Positions 10,231 through 23,000 of a DNA stretch of 64,000 nucleotides are shown here, in pieces. The position numbers and the translations under genes were made by a program. The notes beneath the pieces are model-generated. The model had not been told where the DNA came from and did no database searches. It saw only the letters and a program-made list of their open reading frames with translations. The DNA comes from Mycobacterium gordonae (lineage in GTDB: Bacteria > Actinomycetota > Actinomycetes > Mycobacteriales > Mycobacteriaceae): the NCBI RefSeq assembly GCF_017086405.1, contig NZ_CP070973.1, forward strand, positions 1,612,001 to 1,676,000, in the 5' to 3' direction. Within the stretch, counting starts at the first letter, position 1. Each line of letters opens with the position of its first letter.

Positions 10231-13200
10231 GCCTTTGCGCGACGGCGGTTTTGGTTGGATGGTGTGGGTAGCAGTGGTGTTGATCTGGGGTTGGTGGGGT
10301 TGGCTGGTGCGGGGCATGGGTTGTTGGGTGCGGTGGTGCAGCAGGCTGATTCTGGTGGGGTGGTGTTGACCGGGCGGGTGTCACTGGCAAGTCAGCCGTG
10401 GCTGGCTGATCATGTGGTGGGTGGGGTGGTGTTGTTCCCGGGGGCTGGGCTTGTGGAGTTGGCGGTGCGTGCCGGTGATCAGGTGGGGTGCGCCTCGGTG
10501 CGGGAGTTGGTGTTGGCTGCTCCGTTGGTGCTGGGTGAGGGTGTTGAGGTCGTGGTGCAGGTGGTGGTGGGGGCTGCCGGTGAGGGGGGGTGTCGTTCGG
10601 TGGGGGTGTATAGCCTTGGGGGGCAGTCGGATTCGGTCTGGGTGTTGCATGCTCAGGGTGTGTTGGGGCCGGTGGAGTCGGCGCAGGCGGTGACTGATTT
10701 GGTGGTGTGGCCTCCGGTGGGGGCGGTGGCGGTGGATATTGCGGGGGTGTATCAGCGGTTGGCTGGGCGGGGTTACGAGTATGGTCCGGCGTTTCGGGGT
10801 TTGCAGGCGGTGTGGCGTCGGGGGGAGGAGTTGTTCGCTGAGGTGGCGTTGCCTGTGGATGCGGGTTCGGGTCAGGGGTTCGGGATTCATCCTGCGTTGT
10901 TGGATGCGGCGTTGCATGCGTTGGTGCTAGGGGAGAGTGCAGCGGGTGGGCAGGTTGTGGTGCCGTTTTCCTGGCGGCAGGTGGTGTTGTATGCCGGTGG
11001 TGCGGTGCGGGTGCGGGTGCGTATCGCTGCGGTGGGTGGGGGTGGGTGGTCGATAGCGTTGGCCGATACCGCTGGGGCGCCGGTGTTGTCGGTGGGTGCT
11101 TTGAGTACTCGGGTGCTTAGTTCTGGGCAGGTGCAGGCTGCGGTCGGTGGTGTCGGTGGGGTGGATCGGTCGTTGTGGGAGGTGGTGTGGACGGCGCTGC
11201 CCGATAGTGCTGAGCGTGTGGGCGCCGATGCCAGTGTGGTTTCCTGGCAGGACTTTTCGGCCACCAATGGGGGTAGTGGTGCTGGTGTTGATGTGGTGGT
11301 GTGGGAGTGCGGGTCCGGGGCTGGGGGGGTGCTGGATTCGGTGTATGGCGGTGTGCATGCGGTGTTGGCGGTGGTGCAGTCCTGGGCGGCTGGTGATCAT
11401 CGTGCGGTGTTGGTGGTGTGCACCCGTCGTGGGGTCGGGGTGGCCGGTGAGGGGCCCGCTGATCTGGGTGCGGCGGCGGTATGGGGGTTGGTGCGGTCAG
11501 CTCAAAGTGAGTATCCGGGCCGGATTGTGTTGGTCGACACTGATATTGAGGATGCCTCTCAACTGGTGGGTCAAAGCGGTGGGTGGGTTGGTTTGGGGGA
11601 GCCTCAGCTGGCGGTGCGTGCGGGCACGGTATACGCCGCGCGACTGGCCCCGGTCGAGTCGGTGTTGGAGTTGCCGGGCGGGTCGGTGCCGTGGCGGTTG
11701 GCTGTGGGTGGGGGTGCCACGTTGGATGATGTGGTGCTGCAGCGGTGTCCGCAGGCGGTGTTGGCGTCGGGGCAGGTTCGGGTAGCGGTGGCGGCCGTGG
11801 GGGTCAATTTCCGGGATGTGTTGATGGCGTTAGGGATGGTTGCTGATCAGGGGTCGTTGCTTGGTGGTGAGGGTGCGGGTGTGGTGATCGAGGTCGGTGC
11901 TGGGGTTACGGGGGTGGCTGTCGGTGATGCGGTGATGGGGTTCATTGATGGGGCGGGGTCGCAGGTGGTGGTGGATCAGCGGCTGCTGGTCGTGATTCCT
12001 GCGGGGTGGTCGTTTGTGGAGGCTGCTGCCGTGCCGGTGGTGTTTTCGACGGCATTTTATGGGTTGGCGGATCTGGCTGGGTTGGGTCGGGGGGAGTCGG
12101 TGCTGGTGCACACAGGCACCGGTGGGGTGGGGATGGCTGCTGTGCAGTTGGCGCGATTGTGGGGGGCGCAGGTATTTGTCACGGCCAGCCGCGGTAAGTG
12201 GGGCATGTTGCGCGCGATGGGTTTTGATGAGGAGCATATCGGGGATTCGCGGACGTTGGAGTTCGAGGAGAAGTTCCTTCGCGCTACCGGGGGTCGTGGG
12301 GTGGATGTGGTGCTCAACTCGTTGGCCGGGGAGTTCACGGATGCCTCGTTGCGGTTGTTGGCGGTGGGGGGGCGTTTCGTGGAGATGGGTAAGACCGATA
12401 TCCGCGACCCGCAGGTGATCGCCAAGCTGTATCCCGGTGTGCGGTATCGGGCTTTTGATTTGGCTGAGGCCGGTCCGCAGCGACTGGGGCAGATGCTGGG
12501 TGAGTTAAAGGAGTTGTTCGAGGCGCACACGTTGCATCGGTTGCCGGTCACGACCTGGGATGTGCGTTGTGCGCGTTCGGCGTTGCGGTTTGTCAGCCAG
12601 GCCCGTCATGTCGGGAAAGTGGTCCTGAGGATGCCTGAGGTGCTTGGCGAGGAGCTGGCGGCGGGCGTGGTGGTGATCACAGGTGGGACCGGGATGGTGG
12701 GTGCGGTGTTGGCTCGTCATGTGGTGGCCCGTTATGGGGTTAGGGAGGTGGTGTTGGTCAGCCGTCGTGGGCATGAGGCGGTGGGTGCTGCTGAGGTGGT
12801 CGCGGGGTTGAGTTCGGCCGGGGCCCGGGTGCAGGTGCTGGCTTGTGATGTGGCTGACCCGCAGGCGGTGGCGCAGTTGATCACCGAGTTGCGTGTGCAG
12901 GGCAGGCCGATCACTGGGGTTATTCACGCCGCCGGGATATTGGATGATGCGCCGGTGGGTGCGTTGAGTGCCCAGCGGGTGGATACGGTGTTGCGGGCCA
13001 AGGTCGATGGCGCCTGGAATCTGCATGAGGCCACTGCTGATCTGGGGCTGTCGGTGTTTGTGGTGTGTTCCTCGATCGCGGGGGTGCTGGGGGCTGCCGG
13101 GCAGGGTAACTACGCGGCGGCCAACGCCTTTGTTGATGCGCTGGCTGCTTACCGCCGTCAGCGTGGGTTGGTAGCGAGTTCGCTGCAATGGGGGCTGTGG

Positions 13201-13986
13201 GAACAGGCCAGTGCCATGACCGCGCACCTCAGCGAGCGCGACCGGGCCCGGATACAGCGTTGGGGGCTGGCGCCGATGAGTAACGAACACGCCACCGCGT
13301 TGTTTGACCGCGCACTGCTTAGTGAACACCCCGCGGTGATCGCCGCCCGCTGGCATTGGGCCCTGTTGGCTGACCCCGCTCACAGTGCTCAACTGCCACC
13401 ACTATTGAGCACCCTGGTCCGCCGGCCCGTGCGTCGTGTCGCCGATAACGACCGCAGCGCCGGTGAGTCGGTGTTGGCTGCGCGGTTGCGGGGGCTGACG
13501 CCGACTCAACAGCAGGAGTTGCTCATCGAGGCGGTGTGTGCGCATGCGGCGGTGGTGCTGGGTCACCCCGATCCGCAAGACCTTAATGCCGACAACGCTT
13601 TTGGTGATCTGGGATTCGATTCACTGACCGCGGTCGAGCTTCGTAACCGGCTCAAAACCGCTACCGGACTACCGCTTTCGCCCACACTGATCTTCGACTA
13701 CCCCACCCCCACCGCTCTGGCCAAACACCTACTGGCAAGCATAAATCCGGAAGGGGTTAGCGGTGACGATCTGAACATCACGGAGCGCCGCCTCCGTGAA
13801 ATGTTTATGTCGATACCGATCTCGCAACTGCGCGATGCGGGCATTCTAGGCACCTTAGAAATGCTCGCGAACCAACAGATATCAACCGCCGCGGGTGGAT
13901 CCGTCAGTGCGATCGAAGAATCGATTGACGACATGGATGTAGACGCCCTGGTGAGCCACGTAATAAATACACAGTCCACCTGCTAA
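9238..13986 (+). CDS. PKS protein 1, C-terminal part: AT-DH-ER-KR-ACP-docking domain
   Basis: Continuation of PKS protein 1 after the frameshift; the ATG at 9238 is an internal methionine, not a supported start. Order: acyltransferase with GHSQG and the YASH motif typical of methylmalonyl-CoA selection; dehydratase with [10 protein letters not shown] and [10 protein letters not shown]; enoylreductase with [11 protein letters not shown]; ketoreductase with GGTGMVG, an LDD motif (B-type) and the CSS and GNYAAAN catalytic residues; ACP with [13 protein letters not shown]. The last ~70 residues resemble a C-terminal docking domain, ending in an acidic [10 protein letters not shown] helix that would dock onto protein 2. 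The module would add a methylmalonate unit and fully reduce it, giving a methyl branch on a saturated chain. The next gene starts 14 bases after the stop, indicating one operon. Confidence 0.9.
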   Translation: MGVELLDGAPVFAREMQACAEVFSEFVDWSLIDVLRGVSGAPGLDRVDVVQPVLFAVMVSLAGLWRSVGVEPDAVIGHSQGEIAAAYVAGVLSLRQAAQVVIVRSRLLRALAGSGGMVSIACGGHQVAPLVAPWGERIAVAAVNSPSAVVVSGDMVALQELLSCCEAQGVRARRLEVDYASHSAQVEAIGAELVEALSGITPCSSQVGFISTVTGEVIDGAELDGQYWYRNLRQSVQFEQALHSAAAQGYGVFIEASAHPVLLSAVEDALPEGGHRLGSAAAVAVPTLGRQDGGLDRFMKSVAQAYAAGVGVDWSAVFAGSGGAWVGLPTYAFARRRFWLDGVGSSGVDLGLVGLAGAGHGLLGAVVQQADSGGVVLTGRVSLASQPWLADHVVGGVVLFPGAGLVELAVRAGDQVGCASVRELVLAAPLVLGEGVEVVVQVVVGAAGEGGCRSVGVYSLGGQSDSVWVLHAQGVLGPVESAQAVTDLVVWPPVGAVAVDIAGVYQRLAGRGYEYGPAFRGLQAVWRRGEELFAEVALPVDAGSGQGFGIHPALLDAALHALVLGESAAGGQVVVPFSWRQVVLYAGGAVRVRVRIAAVGGGGWSIALADTAGAPVLSVGALSTRVLSSGQVQAAVGGVGGVDRSLWEVVWTALPDSAERVGADASVVSWQDFSATNGGSGAGVDVVVWECGSGAGGVLDSVYGGVHAVLAVVQSWAAGDHRAVLVVCTRRGVGVAGEGPADLGAAAVWGLVRSAQSEYPGRIVLVDTDIEDASQLVGQSGGWVGLGEPQLAVRAGTVYAARLAPVESVLELPGGSVPWRLAVGGGATLDDVVLQRCPQAVLASGQVRVAVAAVGVNFRDVLMALGMVADQGSLLGGEGAGVVIEVGAGVTGVAVGDAVMGFIDGAGSQVVVDQRLLVVIPAGWSFVEAAAVPVVFSTAFYGLADLAGLGRGESVLVHTGTGGVGMAAVQLARLWGAQVFVTASRGKWGMLRAMGFDEEHIGDSRTLEFEEKFLRATGGRGVDVVLNSLAGEFTDASLRLLAVGGRFVEMGKTDIRDPQVIAKLYPGVRYRAFDLAEAGPQRLGQMLGELKELFEAHTLHRLPVTTWDVRCARSALRFVSQARHVGKVVLRMPEVLGEELAAGVVVITGGTGMVGAVLARHVVARYGVREVVLVSRRGHEAVGAAEVVAGLSSAGARVQVLACDVADPQAVAQLITELRVQGRPITGVIHAAGILDDAPVGALSAQRVDTVLRAKVDGAWNLHEATADLGLSVFVVCSSIAGVLGAAGQGNYAAANAFVDALAAYRRQRGLVASSLQWGLWEQASAMTAHLSERDRARIQRWGLAPMSNEHATALFDRALLSEHPAVIAARWHWALLADPAHSAQLPPLLSTLVRRPVRRVADNDRSAGESVLAARLRGLTPTQQQELLIEAVCAHAAVVLGHPDPQDLNADNAFGDLGFDSLTAVELRNRLKTATGLPLSPTLIFDYPTPTALAKHLLASINPEGVSGDDLNITERRLREMFMSIPISQLRDAGILGTLEMLANQQISTAAGGSVSAIEESIDDMDVDALVSHVINTQSTC

Positions 13987-14000
13987 CCGAAGAGGCCGAA

Positions 14001-17000
14001 ATGTCAGTATCGCGTGATCAATTGGTAGCAACGCTACGTCTATCCGCAAAGGAAAATGCCGAACTGCGTCGGCGCCACGACGAGTTCGTTGCTTTAGCAT
14101 CGGAGCCGATTGCGATTGTGGGGGTGGGGTGTCGTTTTCCGGGTGGGGTGGATTCTGCGGAGGGGTTGTGGGAGGTGGTGGCGGGGGGTCGTGATGTGGT
14201 GTCGGAGTTTCCTAGGGATCGGGGTTGGGATGTGGAGGGGTTGTTTGATGCTGATCCTGATGCGGTGGGCAGGACTTATACGCGGTGGGGTGGGTTTGTT
14301 GAGGATGTTGCGGGTTTTGATGCGGGGTTTTTTGGGATCACTCCGGGTGAGGCGTTGGCGATGGATCCTCAGCAGCGGTTGTTGTTGGAGTGTGCGTGGG
14401 AGGCGTTGGAGGACGGGGGGATTGATCCGTTGGGGTTGCGGGGTTCGGCGACGGGGGTGTTTGTCGGGATTATGGCCTCTGAGTATGGGGGTGGGCCTGC
14501 TGGTGGGGTTGAGGGTTATGGGTTGACCGGTCAGGCGGTGAGTGTGGCCTCGGGGCGTATTGCGTATGTGTGGGGGTTGGAGGGTCCGGCGGTGTCGGTG
14601 GATACGGCGTGTTCGTCGTCGTTGGTGGCGTTGCATTTGGCGTGTCGGTCGTTGCGTTCGGGGGAGTGTGATTTGGCGTTGGCTGCGGGGGTGACGGTGA
14701 TGGCGAGCCCGTCGGTGTTTGTGGGGTTCGCTCGGCAGCGGGGGTTGGCTGTTGATGGGCGGTGTAAGGCGTTTGCGGGGGCTGCTGATGGGACGGGGTT
14801 TGGTGAGGGTGCTGGGGTGGTGGTGTTGGCGCGGTTGTCGGAGGCGCGTCGGCGTGGGTATCCGGTGTTGGCGGTGGTGTGTGGCAGTGCGGTGAATCAG
14901 GATGGGGCCTCGAATGGGTTGACCGCGCCTAATGGGCCTTCTCAGCAGCGGGTGATTCGGGCGGCGTTGGCCAGTGCGGGGTTGGGTGTGGGGGATGTGG
15001 ATGTGGTGGAGGCTCATGGGACGGGTACCACGTTGGGGGATCCTATTGAGGCGCAGGCGCTTTTAGCTACTTATGGGCAAGACCGGCCGGTTGATCAGCC
15101 GTTGTGGTTGGGTTCGGTGAAGTCGAATTTGGGTCATACCCAGGCGGCGGCTGGTGTTGCTGGGGTGATCAAGATGGTGCAGGCGTTGCGGTATGGGGTG
15201 ATACCGGCGACGTTGCATGTGGATCAGCCCACGCCTCATGTGGATTGGTCGGCGGGGGCGGTGGAGTTGGTGACTCAGGCTCGGCCGTGGCCGGTGCGGT
15301 CGGGTCGGCCGCGTCGGGCGGGTGTGTCTTCGTTCGGGATCAGTGGCACCAATGCGCATGTGATTCTTGAAGAAGCTCCCACTGAGGTGGTGGTCGGATC
15401 AGTGCAGCGGGGCGGTGCGGGTGCGGGGGGTGGTGACGCTGCGTGGAGTGTTCCGGGTGTGGGGTTGTCGGTGGTGCCGTGGGTGGTGACGGCGAAGTCG
15501 GCGTCGGCGTTGGTGGGTCAGGCGGCGCGGTTGGCGGAATTTGTCGGTGCCCATCCCGAGGTTGATCCGGTGGATGTGGGGGTGTCGTTGGTGCGGCGTT
15601 CGGTTTTTGAGCATCGGGCGGTGGTGGTGGGGGCGGATCGGGAGCAGTTGTTGGCGGGGTTGGTGGGGCTGGCTGGCGGACAGTCGGGTGCCGGTGTGCT
15701 CAGTGGGCGCGCGCAGCCGGTGGGTAAGACGGTGTTGGTGTTTCCCGGGCAGGGCTCCCAATGGCTGGGGATGGGTGTCGAGTTATTGGATGGTGCACCG
15801 GTTTTCGCGCGGGAGATGCAGGCGTGTGCGGAGGTGTTTTCGGAGTTTGTGGATTGGTCGTTGATCGATGTGTTGCGGGGTGTGTCGGGGGCGCCGGGGT
15901 TGGATCGGGTGGATGTGGTGCAGCCGGTGTTGTTTGCGGTGATGGTGTCGCTGGCCGGGTTGTGGCGCTCGGTGGGGGTGGAGCCTGATGCGGTGATCGG
16001 ACATTCCCAGGGTGAGATCGCTGCGGCGTATGTCGCGGGGGTGTTGTCGCTGCGGCAGGCCGCGCAGGTGGTAATCGTGCGTAGCAGGTTGCTTCGGGCG
16101 TTGGCCGGTAGTGGTGGCATGGTCTCGATCGCCTGCGGTGGGCATCAAGTGGCTCCGTTGGTAGCGCCTTGGGGAGAGCGGATCGCTGTCGCTGCGGTCA
16201 ATAGTCCCTCGGCAGTGGTGGTTTCCGGTGACATGGTGGCCTTGCAGGAATTGCTGAGCTGTTGTGAGGCCCAGGGTGTGCGGGCTCGTCGTCTTGAGGT
16301 GGACTACGCGTCGCATTCGGCGCAGGTGGAGGCGATCGGCGCTGAGCTTGTGGAGGCACTGTCCGGGATCACGCCGTGTTCTTCGCAGGTCGGGTTCATC
16401 TCGACGGTCACCGGTGAGGTGATCGACGGGGCTGAGTTGGACGGTCAGTATTGGTATCGCAACTTGCGTCAGAGCGTGCAGTTCGAGCAGGCGTTGCATA
16501 GCGCTGCTGCGCAGGGCTATGGGGTGTTCATTGAGGCCAGCGCGCATCCGGTGTTGCTGTCGGCCGTCGAAGACGCATTGCCCGAGGGGGGCCACCGCCT
16601 CGGTTCTGCTGCGGCGGTGGCGGTCCCGACGTTGGGCCGCCAGGACGGCGGGCTGGACCGGTTCATGAAATCGGTGGCTCAGGCTTATGCGGCCGGGGTC
16701 GGGGTGGATTGGTCGGCGGTGTTCGCTGGTTCGGGGGGTGCCTGGGTGGGGTTGCCGACGTATTCCTTTGCGCGGCGGCGGTTTTGGTCGATGCCGTCGG
16801 TGTCGTTGTCTGCTGATGTGTGTGGTTTGGGGTTGGATGGGCTGGACCATCCTGTGCTGGGTGCGGTGGTGGCGCGCGCGGATTGTGATGAGGTGGTGTT
16901 GACCGGGCGGGTGTCACTGGCCAGTCAGCCGTGGCTGGCTGATCATGTGGTGGGTGGGGTGGTGGTGTTCCCGGGGGCGGGGTTGGTGGAGTTGGTGATC

Positions 17001-20000
17001 AGTGCCGGTGATCAGGTGGGGTGCGCGGCGATCGAGGAACTCACCCTGTTGGCTCCGTTGGTGTTGGATCAGAAGGCTGGGGTTTCGGTGCAGTTGGTAC
17101 TCGGCGGTGTCGAGGCGTCCGGGACTCGGGTGGTCTCGGTGTATTCCCGTGGGGCGGACTCGGATTCGAGCTGGGTGTTGCATGCTCAGGGGTCGCTGGC
17201 AGCGTCGGTGGTGGCCACTGGCGGCGATTGGTCGTTGTGGCCGCCGGTTGGCGCGGCTGCTGTGGACGTATCCGGTGTGTATGGATGGTTGGCGCAGCGG
17301 GGTTATCAGTACGGGCCGGCGTTTCAGGGGTTGAGCGCGATGTGGCGCCTCGGGGGCGATGTGTTCGCGGAGGTGGTCGTGCCTGATGATCTTGACGTCA
17401 GCGGTTATGGGCTGCACCCGGCCTTGTTCGATGCGGCCTTGCACGCCGCGGTGTTTGACGCTGGTGAGTCTTCGGCAGGTATGGACGGCGATCACGCGGT
17501 GGTGCTGCCGTTTTGCTGGCAAGGGATTACCCTGCACGCCAGCGGTGCTCGGCGTGCGCGGGTGCGCATCAGCCATACCGGCATGGACACCATCACCATC
17601 GAGTTGGCCGACACCAGCGGAGTGCCTGTGTTATCGGTCCAAGCCCTGACATCACGCCCGATCAACACCCAACAACTGCAAACCACGCGGCACACCCAAC
17701 ACCGAGCCGCCCAGGGACTGCTGGAATTGGGCTGGGTGGCAATATCCTTGGCGCCCAACAACGTCGACTCCACGCTCGTTACCCCGGTGGTGTCCTGGCA
17801 AGACTACGCCACCACCTCTGACGCGCAGTTCGTGGTCTGGGACTGCCCTCCCGCCGATACCGCCGTCCCCGGATCGGTTTACACCAGCACCCACACCGCC
17901 TTAACCGTGATCCAATCCTGGCTCTCACAAGATGCTAGCGCTGTGATGATCATCTGCACCCATGGCGCGGTTGGCCTGCCCGGTGAGGACATCACCGATC
18001 TAGCCGGTGCCGCGGTCTGGGGCCTGACTCGTTCGGCCCAGACCGAACACCCGGGCCGGATCGTGCTGCTCGACACCGATACCCCAGCCACCGAACTGGA
18101 CATACCCGTGCTGGTAGCCACCGCAGAACCCCAACTCCTACACCGCAACGGCACCACCTACACCGCCCGCTTGAGCCCGGTAGCAGAGATGCTGGCCGAG
18201 CCGGCATCGGACGTGGAATCAGTTCTGGCGCAGGCATTGTCGGTCGGTGCGGTGTTGGTGAGTGGGGGTACGGGGATGGTGGGTGGGGTGTTGGCCCGTC
18301 ATGTGGTCACTTGTTATGGGGTGGGTGAGGTGGTATTGGTCGGTCGCCGCGGAGATGATGCTGCGGGGGTGGGGGCGTTGGTGGCGGAGTTGACTGAGTT
18401 GGGCGCGCGGGTCCGGGTGGTGGCCTGTGATGTGGCTGATGCGGTGGCGGTGGCGGGGTTGATGGATCAGTTGGTCGGAGAAGGGGTGTCGTTGAGTGCG
18501 GTGATTCATGCTGCGGGTGTTCTTGATGATGCGCCGGTAGCGTCGTTGAGTGCTGAGCGTGTGGATGCGGTGTTGCGGGCCAAGGTCGATGGGGCCTGGA
18601 ATCTGCATGAGGTGACTAAGGGTGCGGGGTTGTCGGCGTTTGTGGTGTGTTCCTCGGTCGCGGGGTTGCTGGGTGCGCCCGGGCAGGCCAATTACGGCGC
18701 GGCCAATGCGTTTTTGGACGGGTTGAGTGCGCATCGGCGTGCGGCGGGGTTGCCTGCGATTTCGGTGCAATGGGGTTTTTGGGAACAGGCCAGTGCGATG
18801 ACCGCTCACCTTGGCGAGGGTGAGTGTGCCCGGATGCGTCGCTGGGCCTTGGCGCCGATGAGCACTGAGCGGGCTTTGCAGCTTTTCGATACTGCCTTGG
18901 TGGTGGATCATCCCTCGGTCGTGGCTGCGCGCTTGGATCACGCGGTATTGGCTGACCCTACGTTGACTGTTGGGTTGCCGCCGGTGTGCAGTGGGCTGGT
19001 TCATCGTCGATTGCGTCCTAGTGTCGGCAATGGTGGCGGTGCTGCCGAATCGGCGTTAGTCGTCCGTTTGCGTGGGGTGAGCCCTAGTGAGCGGCATGAT
19101 CTGTTGACCGAGGTGGTGTGTACCCATGCGGCGGTGGTGTTGGGCCTTGCCGATGGGGCAAAGATCCACCCCGACCGTGCTTTTGGGGATATGGGGTTTG
19201 ACTCCCTAAGCGCTGTGGAGTTGCGTAACCGCCTTAAGGTCGCGACCGGGCTGGTGTTGCCTGCCACTTTGATTTTCGACTATCCCACTGCCCGTGTACT
19301 GGCCACCTATCTTGGTGAGCAACTCAGCGGCTCCGTGGCCCCGGTGCCGTTGCCGGTGCCGGCGCGGGTGGGACCTGATGAGCCGATTGCGATTGTGGGG
19401 GTGGGGTGTCGTTTTCCGGGTGGGGTGGATTCTGCGGAGGGGTTGTGGGAGGTGGTGGCGGGGGGTCGTGATGTGGTGTCGGAGTTTCCTAGGGATCGGG
19501 GTTGGGATGTGGAGGGGTTGTTTGATGCTGATCCTGATGCGGTGGGCAGGACTTATACGCGGTGGGGTGGGTTTGTTGAGGATGTTGCGGGTTTTGATGC
19601 GGGGTTTTTTGGGATCACTCCGGGTGAGGCGTTGGCGATGGATCCTCAGCAGCGGTTGTTGTTGGAGTGTGCGTGGGAGGCGTTGGAGGACGGGGGGATT
19701 GATCCGTTGGGGTTGCGGGGTTCGGCGACGGGGGTGTTTGTCGGGATTATGGCCTCTGAGTATGGGGGTGGGCCTGCTGGTGGGGTTGAGGGTTATGGGT
19801 TGACCGGTCAGGCGGTGAGTGTGGCCTCGGGGCGTATTGCGTATGTGTGGGGGTTGGAGGGTCCGGCGGTGTCGGTGGATACGGCGTGTTCGTCGTCGTT
19901 GGTGGCGTTGCATTTGGCGTGTCGGTCGTTGCGTTCGGGGGAGTGTGATTTGGCGTTGGCTGCGGGGGTGACGGTGATGGCGAGCCCGTCGGTGTTTGTG

Positions 20001-23000
20001 GGGTTCGCTCGGCAGCGGGGGTTGGCTGTTGATGGGCGGTGTAAGGCGTTTGCGGGGGCTGCTGATGGGACGGGGTTTGGTGAGGGTGCTGGGGTGGTGG
20101 TGTTGGCGCGGTTGTCGGAGGCGCGTCGGCGTGGGTATCCGGTGTTGGCGGTGGTGTGTGGCAGTGCGGTGAATCAGGATGGGGCCTCGAATGGGTTGAC
20201 CGCGCCTAATGGGCCTTCTCAGCAGCGGGTGATTCGGGCGGCGTTGGCCAGTGCGGGGTTGGGTGTGGGGGATGTGGATGTGGTGGAGGCTCATGGGACG
20301 GGTACCACGTTGGGGGATCCTATTGAGGCGCAGGCGCTTTTAGCTACTTATGGGCAAGACCGGCCGGTTGATCAGCCGTTGTGGTTGGGTTCGGTGAAGT
20401 CGAATTTGGGTCATACCCAGGCGGCGGCTGGTGTTGCTGGGGTGATCAAGATGGTGCAGGCGTTGCGGTATGGGGTGATACCGGCGACGTTGCATGTGGA
20501 TCAGCCCACGCCTCATGTGGATTGGTCGGCGGGGGCGGTGGAGTTGGTGACTCAGGCTCGGCCGTGGCCGGTGCGGTCGGGTCGGCCGCGTCGGGCGGGG
20601 GTGTCTTCGTTCGGGATCAGTGGCACCAATGCGCATGTGATTCTTGAAGAAGCTCCCACTGAGGTGGTGGTCGGATCAGTGCAGCGGGGCGGTGCGGGTG
20701 CGGGGGGTGGTGACGCTGCGTGGAGTGTTCCGGGTGTGGGGTTGTCGGTGGTGCCGTGGGTGGTGACGGCGAAGTCGGCGTCGGCGTTGGTGGGTCAGGC
20801 GGCGCGGTTGGCGGAATTTGTCGGTGCCCATCCCGAGGTTGATCCGGTGGATGTGGGGGTGTCGTTGGTGCGGCGTTCGGTTTTTGAGCATCGGGCGGTG
20901 GTGGTGGGGGCGGATCGGGAGCAGTTGTTGGCGGGGTTGGTGGGGCTGGCTGGCGGACAGTCGGGTGCCGGTGTGCTCAGTGGGCGCGCGCAGCCGGTGG
21001 GTAAGACGGTGTTGGTGTTTCCCGGGCAGGGCTCCCAATGGCTGGGGATGGGCCAACAGTTGTACAGCCAGGTGCGAGTGTTTGCTGACGTGTTCGACGC
21101 GGTGGCTGATGAGCTGGACCGGTATCTGCGGTTGCCGCTACGTGAGGTGGTTTGGGGCGCAGGCAAGGACCTGTTGGATAGTACTGAGTTCGCTCAGCCG
21201 GCGCTGTTTGCGCTCGAGGCTGCGTTGTTCGCAATGTTGAGACGCTGCGGCGTTCGGCCGGATTTCGTGGTGGGTCATTCGGTGGGGGAGTTGACCGCGG
21301 CATATGTCACAGGGGTGTTGTCGCTGGCGGATGCGGCCATGTTGGTAGCTGCCCGAGGCCGGTTGATGCAGGCTTTGCCCAGCGGGGGAGCAATGGTTGC
21401 AGTGGGAGCCGGCGAGGCTGAGGTGGCGCCGTTGCTGGTTGAGGGGGTTGGGATCGCGGCGGTCAACGCCGCAGAATCGGTGGTGATTTCTGGCGCGCAG
21501 GCCGCGGTAAACGGGATCGCTGAGGAGTTGGCTCGTCAAGGTAAACGAGTTCGTCGCCTGGCGGTTTCACACGCGTTCCATTCACCATTAGTGGAACCGA
21601 TGCTGGAGGAGTTCGCCCGCGTCGCAGCCGATATTACGGTCAGTCCGGCACAGATTGCGGTGGTGTCAAATGTGACGGGCGAGCTGGCTGATTCAGATTT
21701 CGGCTCGGCACTCTATTGGGTGGAGCATGTGCGCGCGCCGGTGCGCTTCGCCGACAGTGTGCGGTGTGCGCGAATCAACGGGGCGACTCATTTCATTGAG
21801 GTCGGGCCCGGCGCCGGTCTATGCGCAGCCATCAATCAATCACTGCATCTGCCCGAGGAAGCGGTAGTGGTTCCGCTGCTGGGGAAGGAGCGCTCGGAGG
21901 TGCGCTCGGTACTCGCTGCGGTGGGGCAGTTGTTTACCTCCGGGGTCGGGGTGGATTGGTCGGCGGTGTTCGCTGGTTCGGGGGGTGCCTGGGTGGGGTT
22001 GCCGACGTATTCCTTTGCGCGGCGGCGGTTTTGGTCGATGCCGTCGGTGTCGTTGTCTGCTGATGTGTGTGGTTTGGGGTTGGATGGGCTGGACCATCCT
22101 GTGCTGGGTGCGGTGGTGGCGCGCGCGGATTGTGATGAGGTGGTGTTGACCGGGCGGGTGTCACTGGCCAGTCAGCCGTGGCTGGCTGATCATGTGGTGG
22201 GTGGGGTGGTGGTGTTCCCGGGGGCGGGGTTGGTGGAGTTGGTGATCAGTGCCGGTGATCAGGTGGGGTGCGCGGCGATCGAGGAACTCACCCTGTTGGC
22301 TCCGTTGGTGTTGGATCAGAAGGCTGGGGTTTCGGTGCAGTTGGTACTCGGCGGTGTCGAGGCGTCCGGGACTCGGGTGGTCTCGGTGTATTCCCGTGGG
22401 GCGGACTCGGATTCGAGCTGGGTGTTGCATGCTCAGGGGTCGCTGGCAGCGTCGGTGGTGGCCACTGGCGGCGATTGGTCGTTGTGGCCGCCGGTTGGCG
22501 CGGCTGCTGTGGACGTATCCGGTGTGTATGGATGGTTGGCGCAGCGGGGTTATCAGTACGGGCCGGCGTTTCAGGGGTTGAGCGCGATGTGGCGCCTCGG
22601 GGGCGATGTGTTCGCGGAGGTGGTCGTGCCTGATGATCTTGACGTCAGCGGTTATGGGCTGCACCCGGCCTTGTTCGATGCGGCCTTGCACGCCGCGGTG
22701 TTTGGCGCTGGTGAGTCTTCGGCAGGTATGGACGGCGATCACGCGGTGGTGCTGCCGTTTTGCTGGCAAGGGATTACCCTGCACGCCAGCGGTGCTCGGC
22801 GTGCGCGGGTGCGCATCAGCCATACCGGCATGGACACCATCACCATCGAGTTGGCCGACACCAGCGGAGTGCCTGTGTTATCGGTCCAAGCCCTGACATC
22901 ACGCCCGATCAACACCCAACAACTGAATGTCGGCACTGGCGCGGAGGCCACCGTTCACCCCTTGCTGGAGCAGGTGTGGAAGCCAATCCCGGCAAGTACC

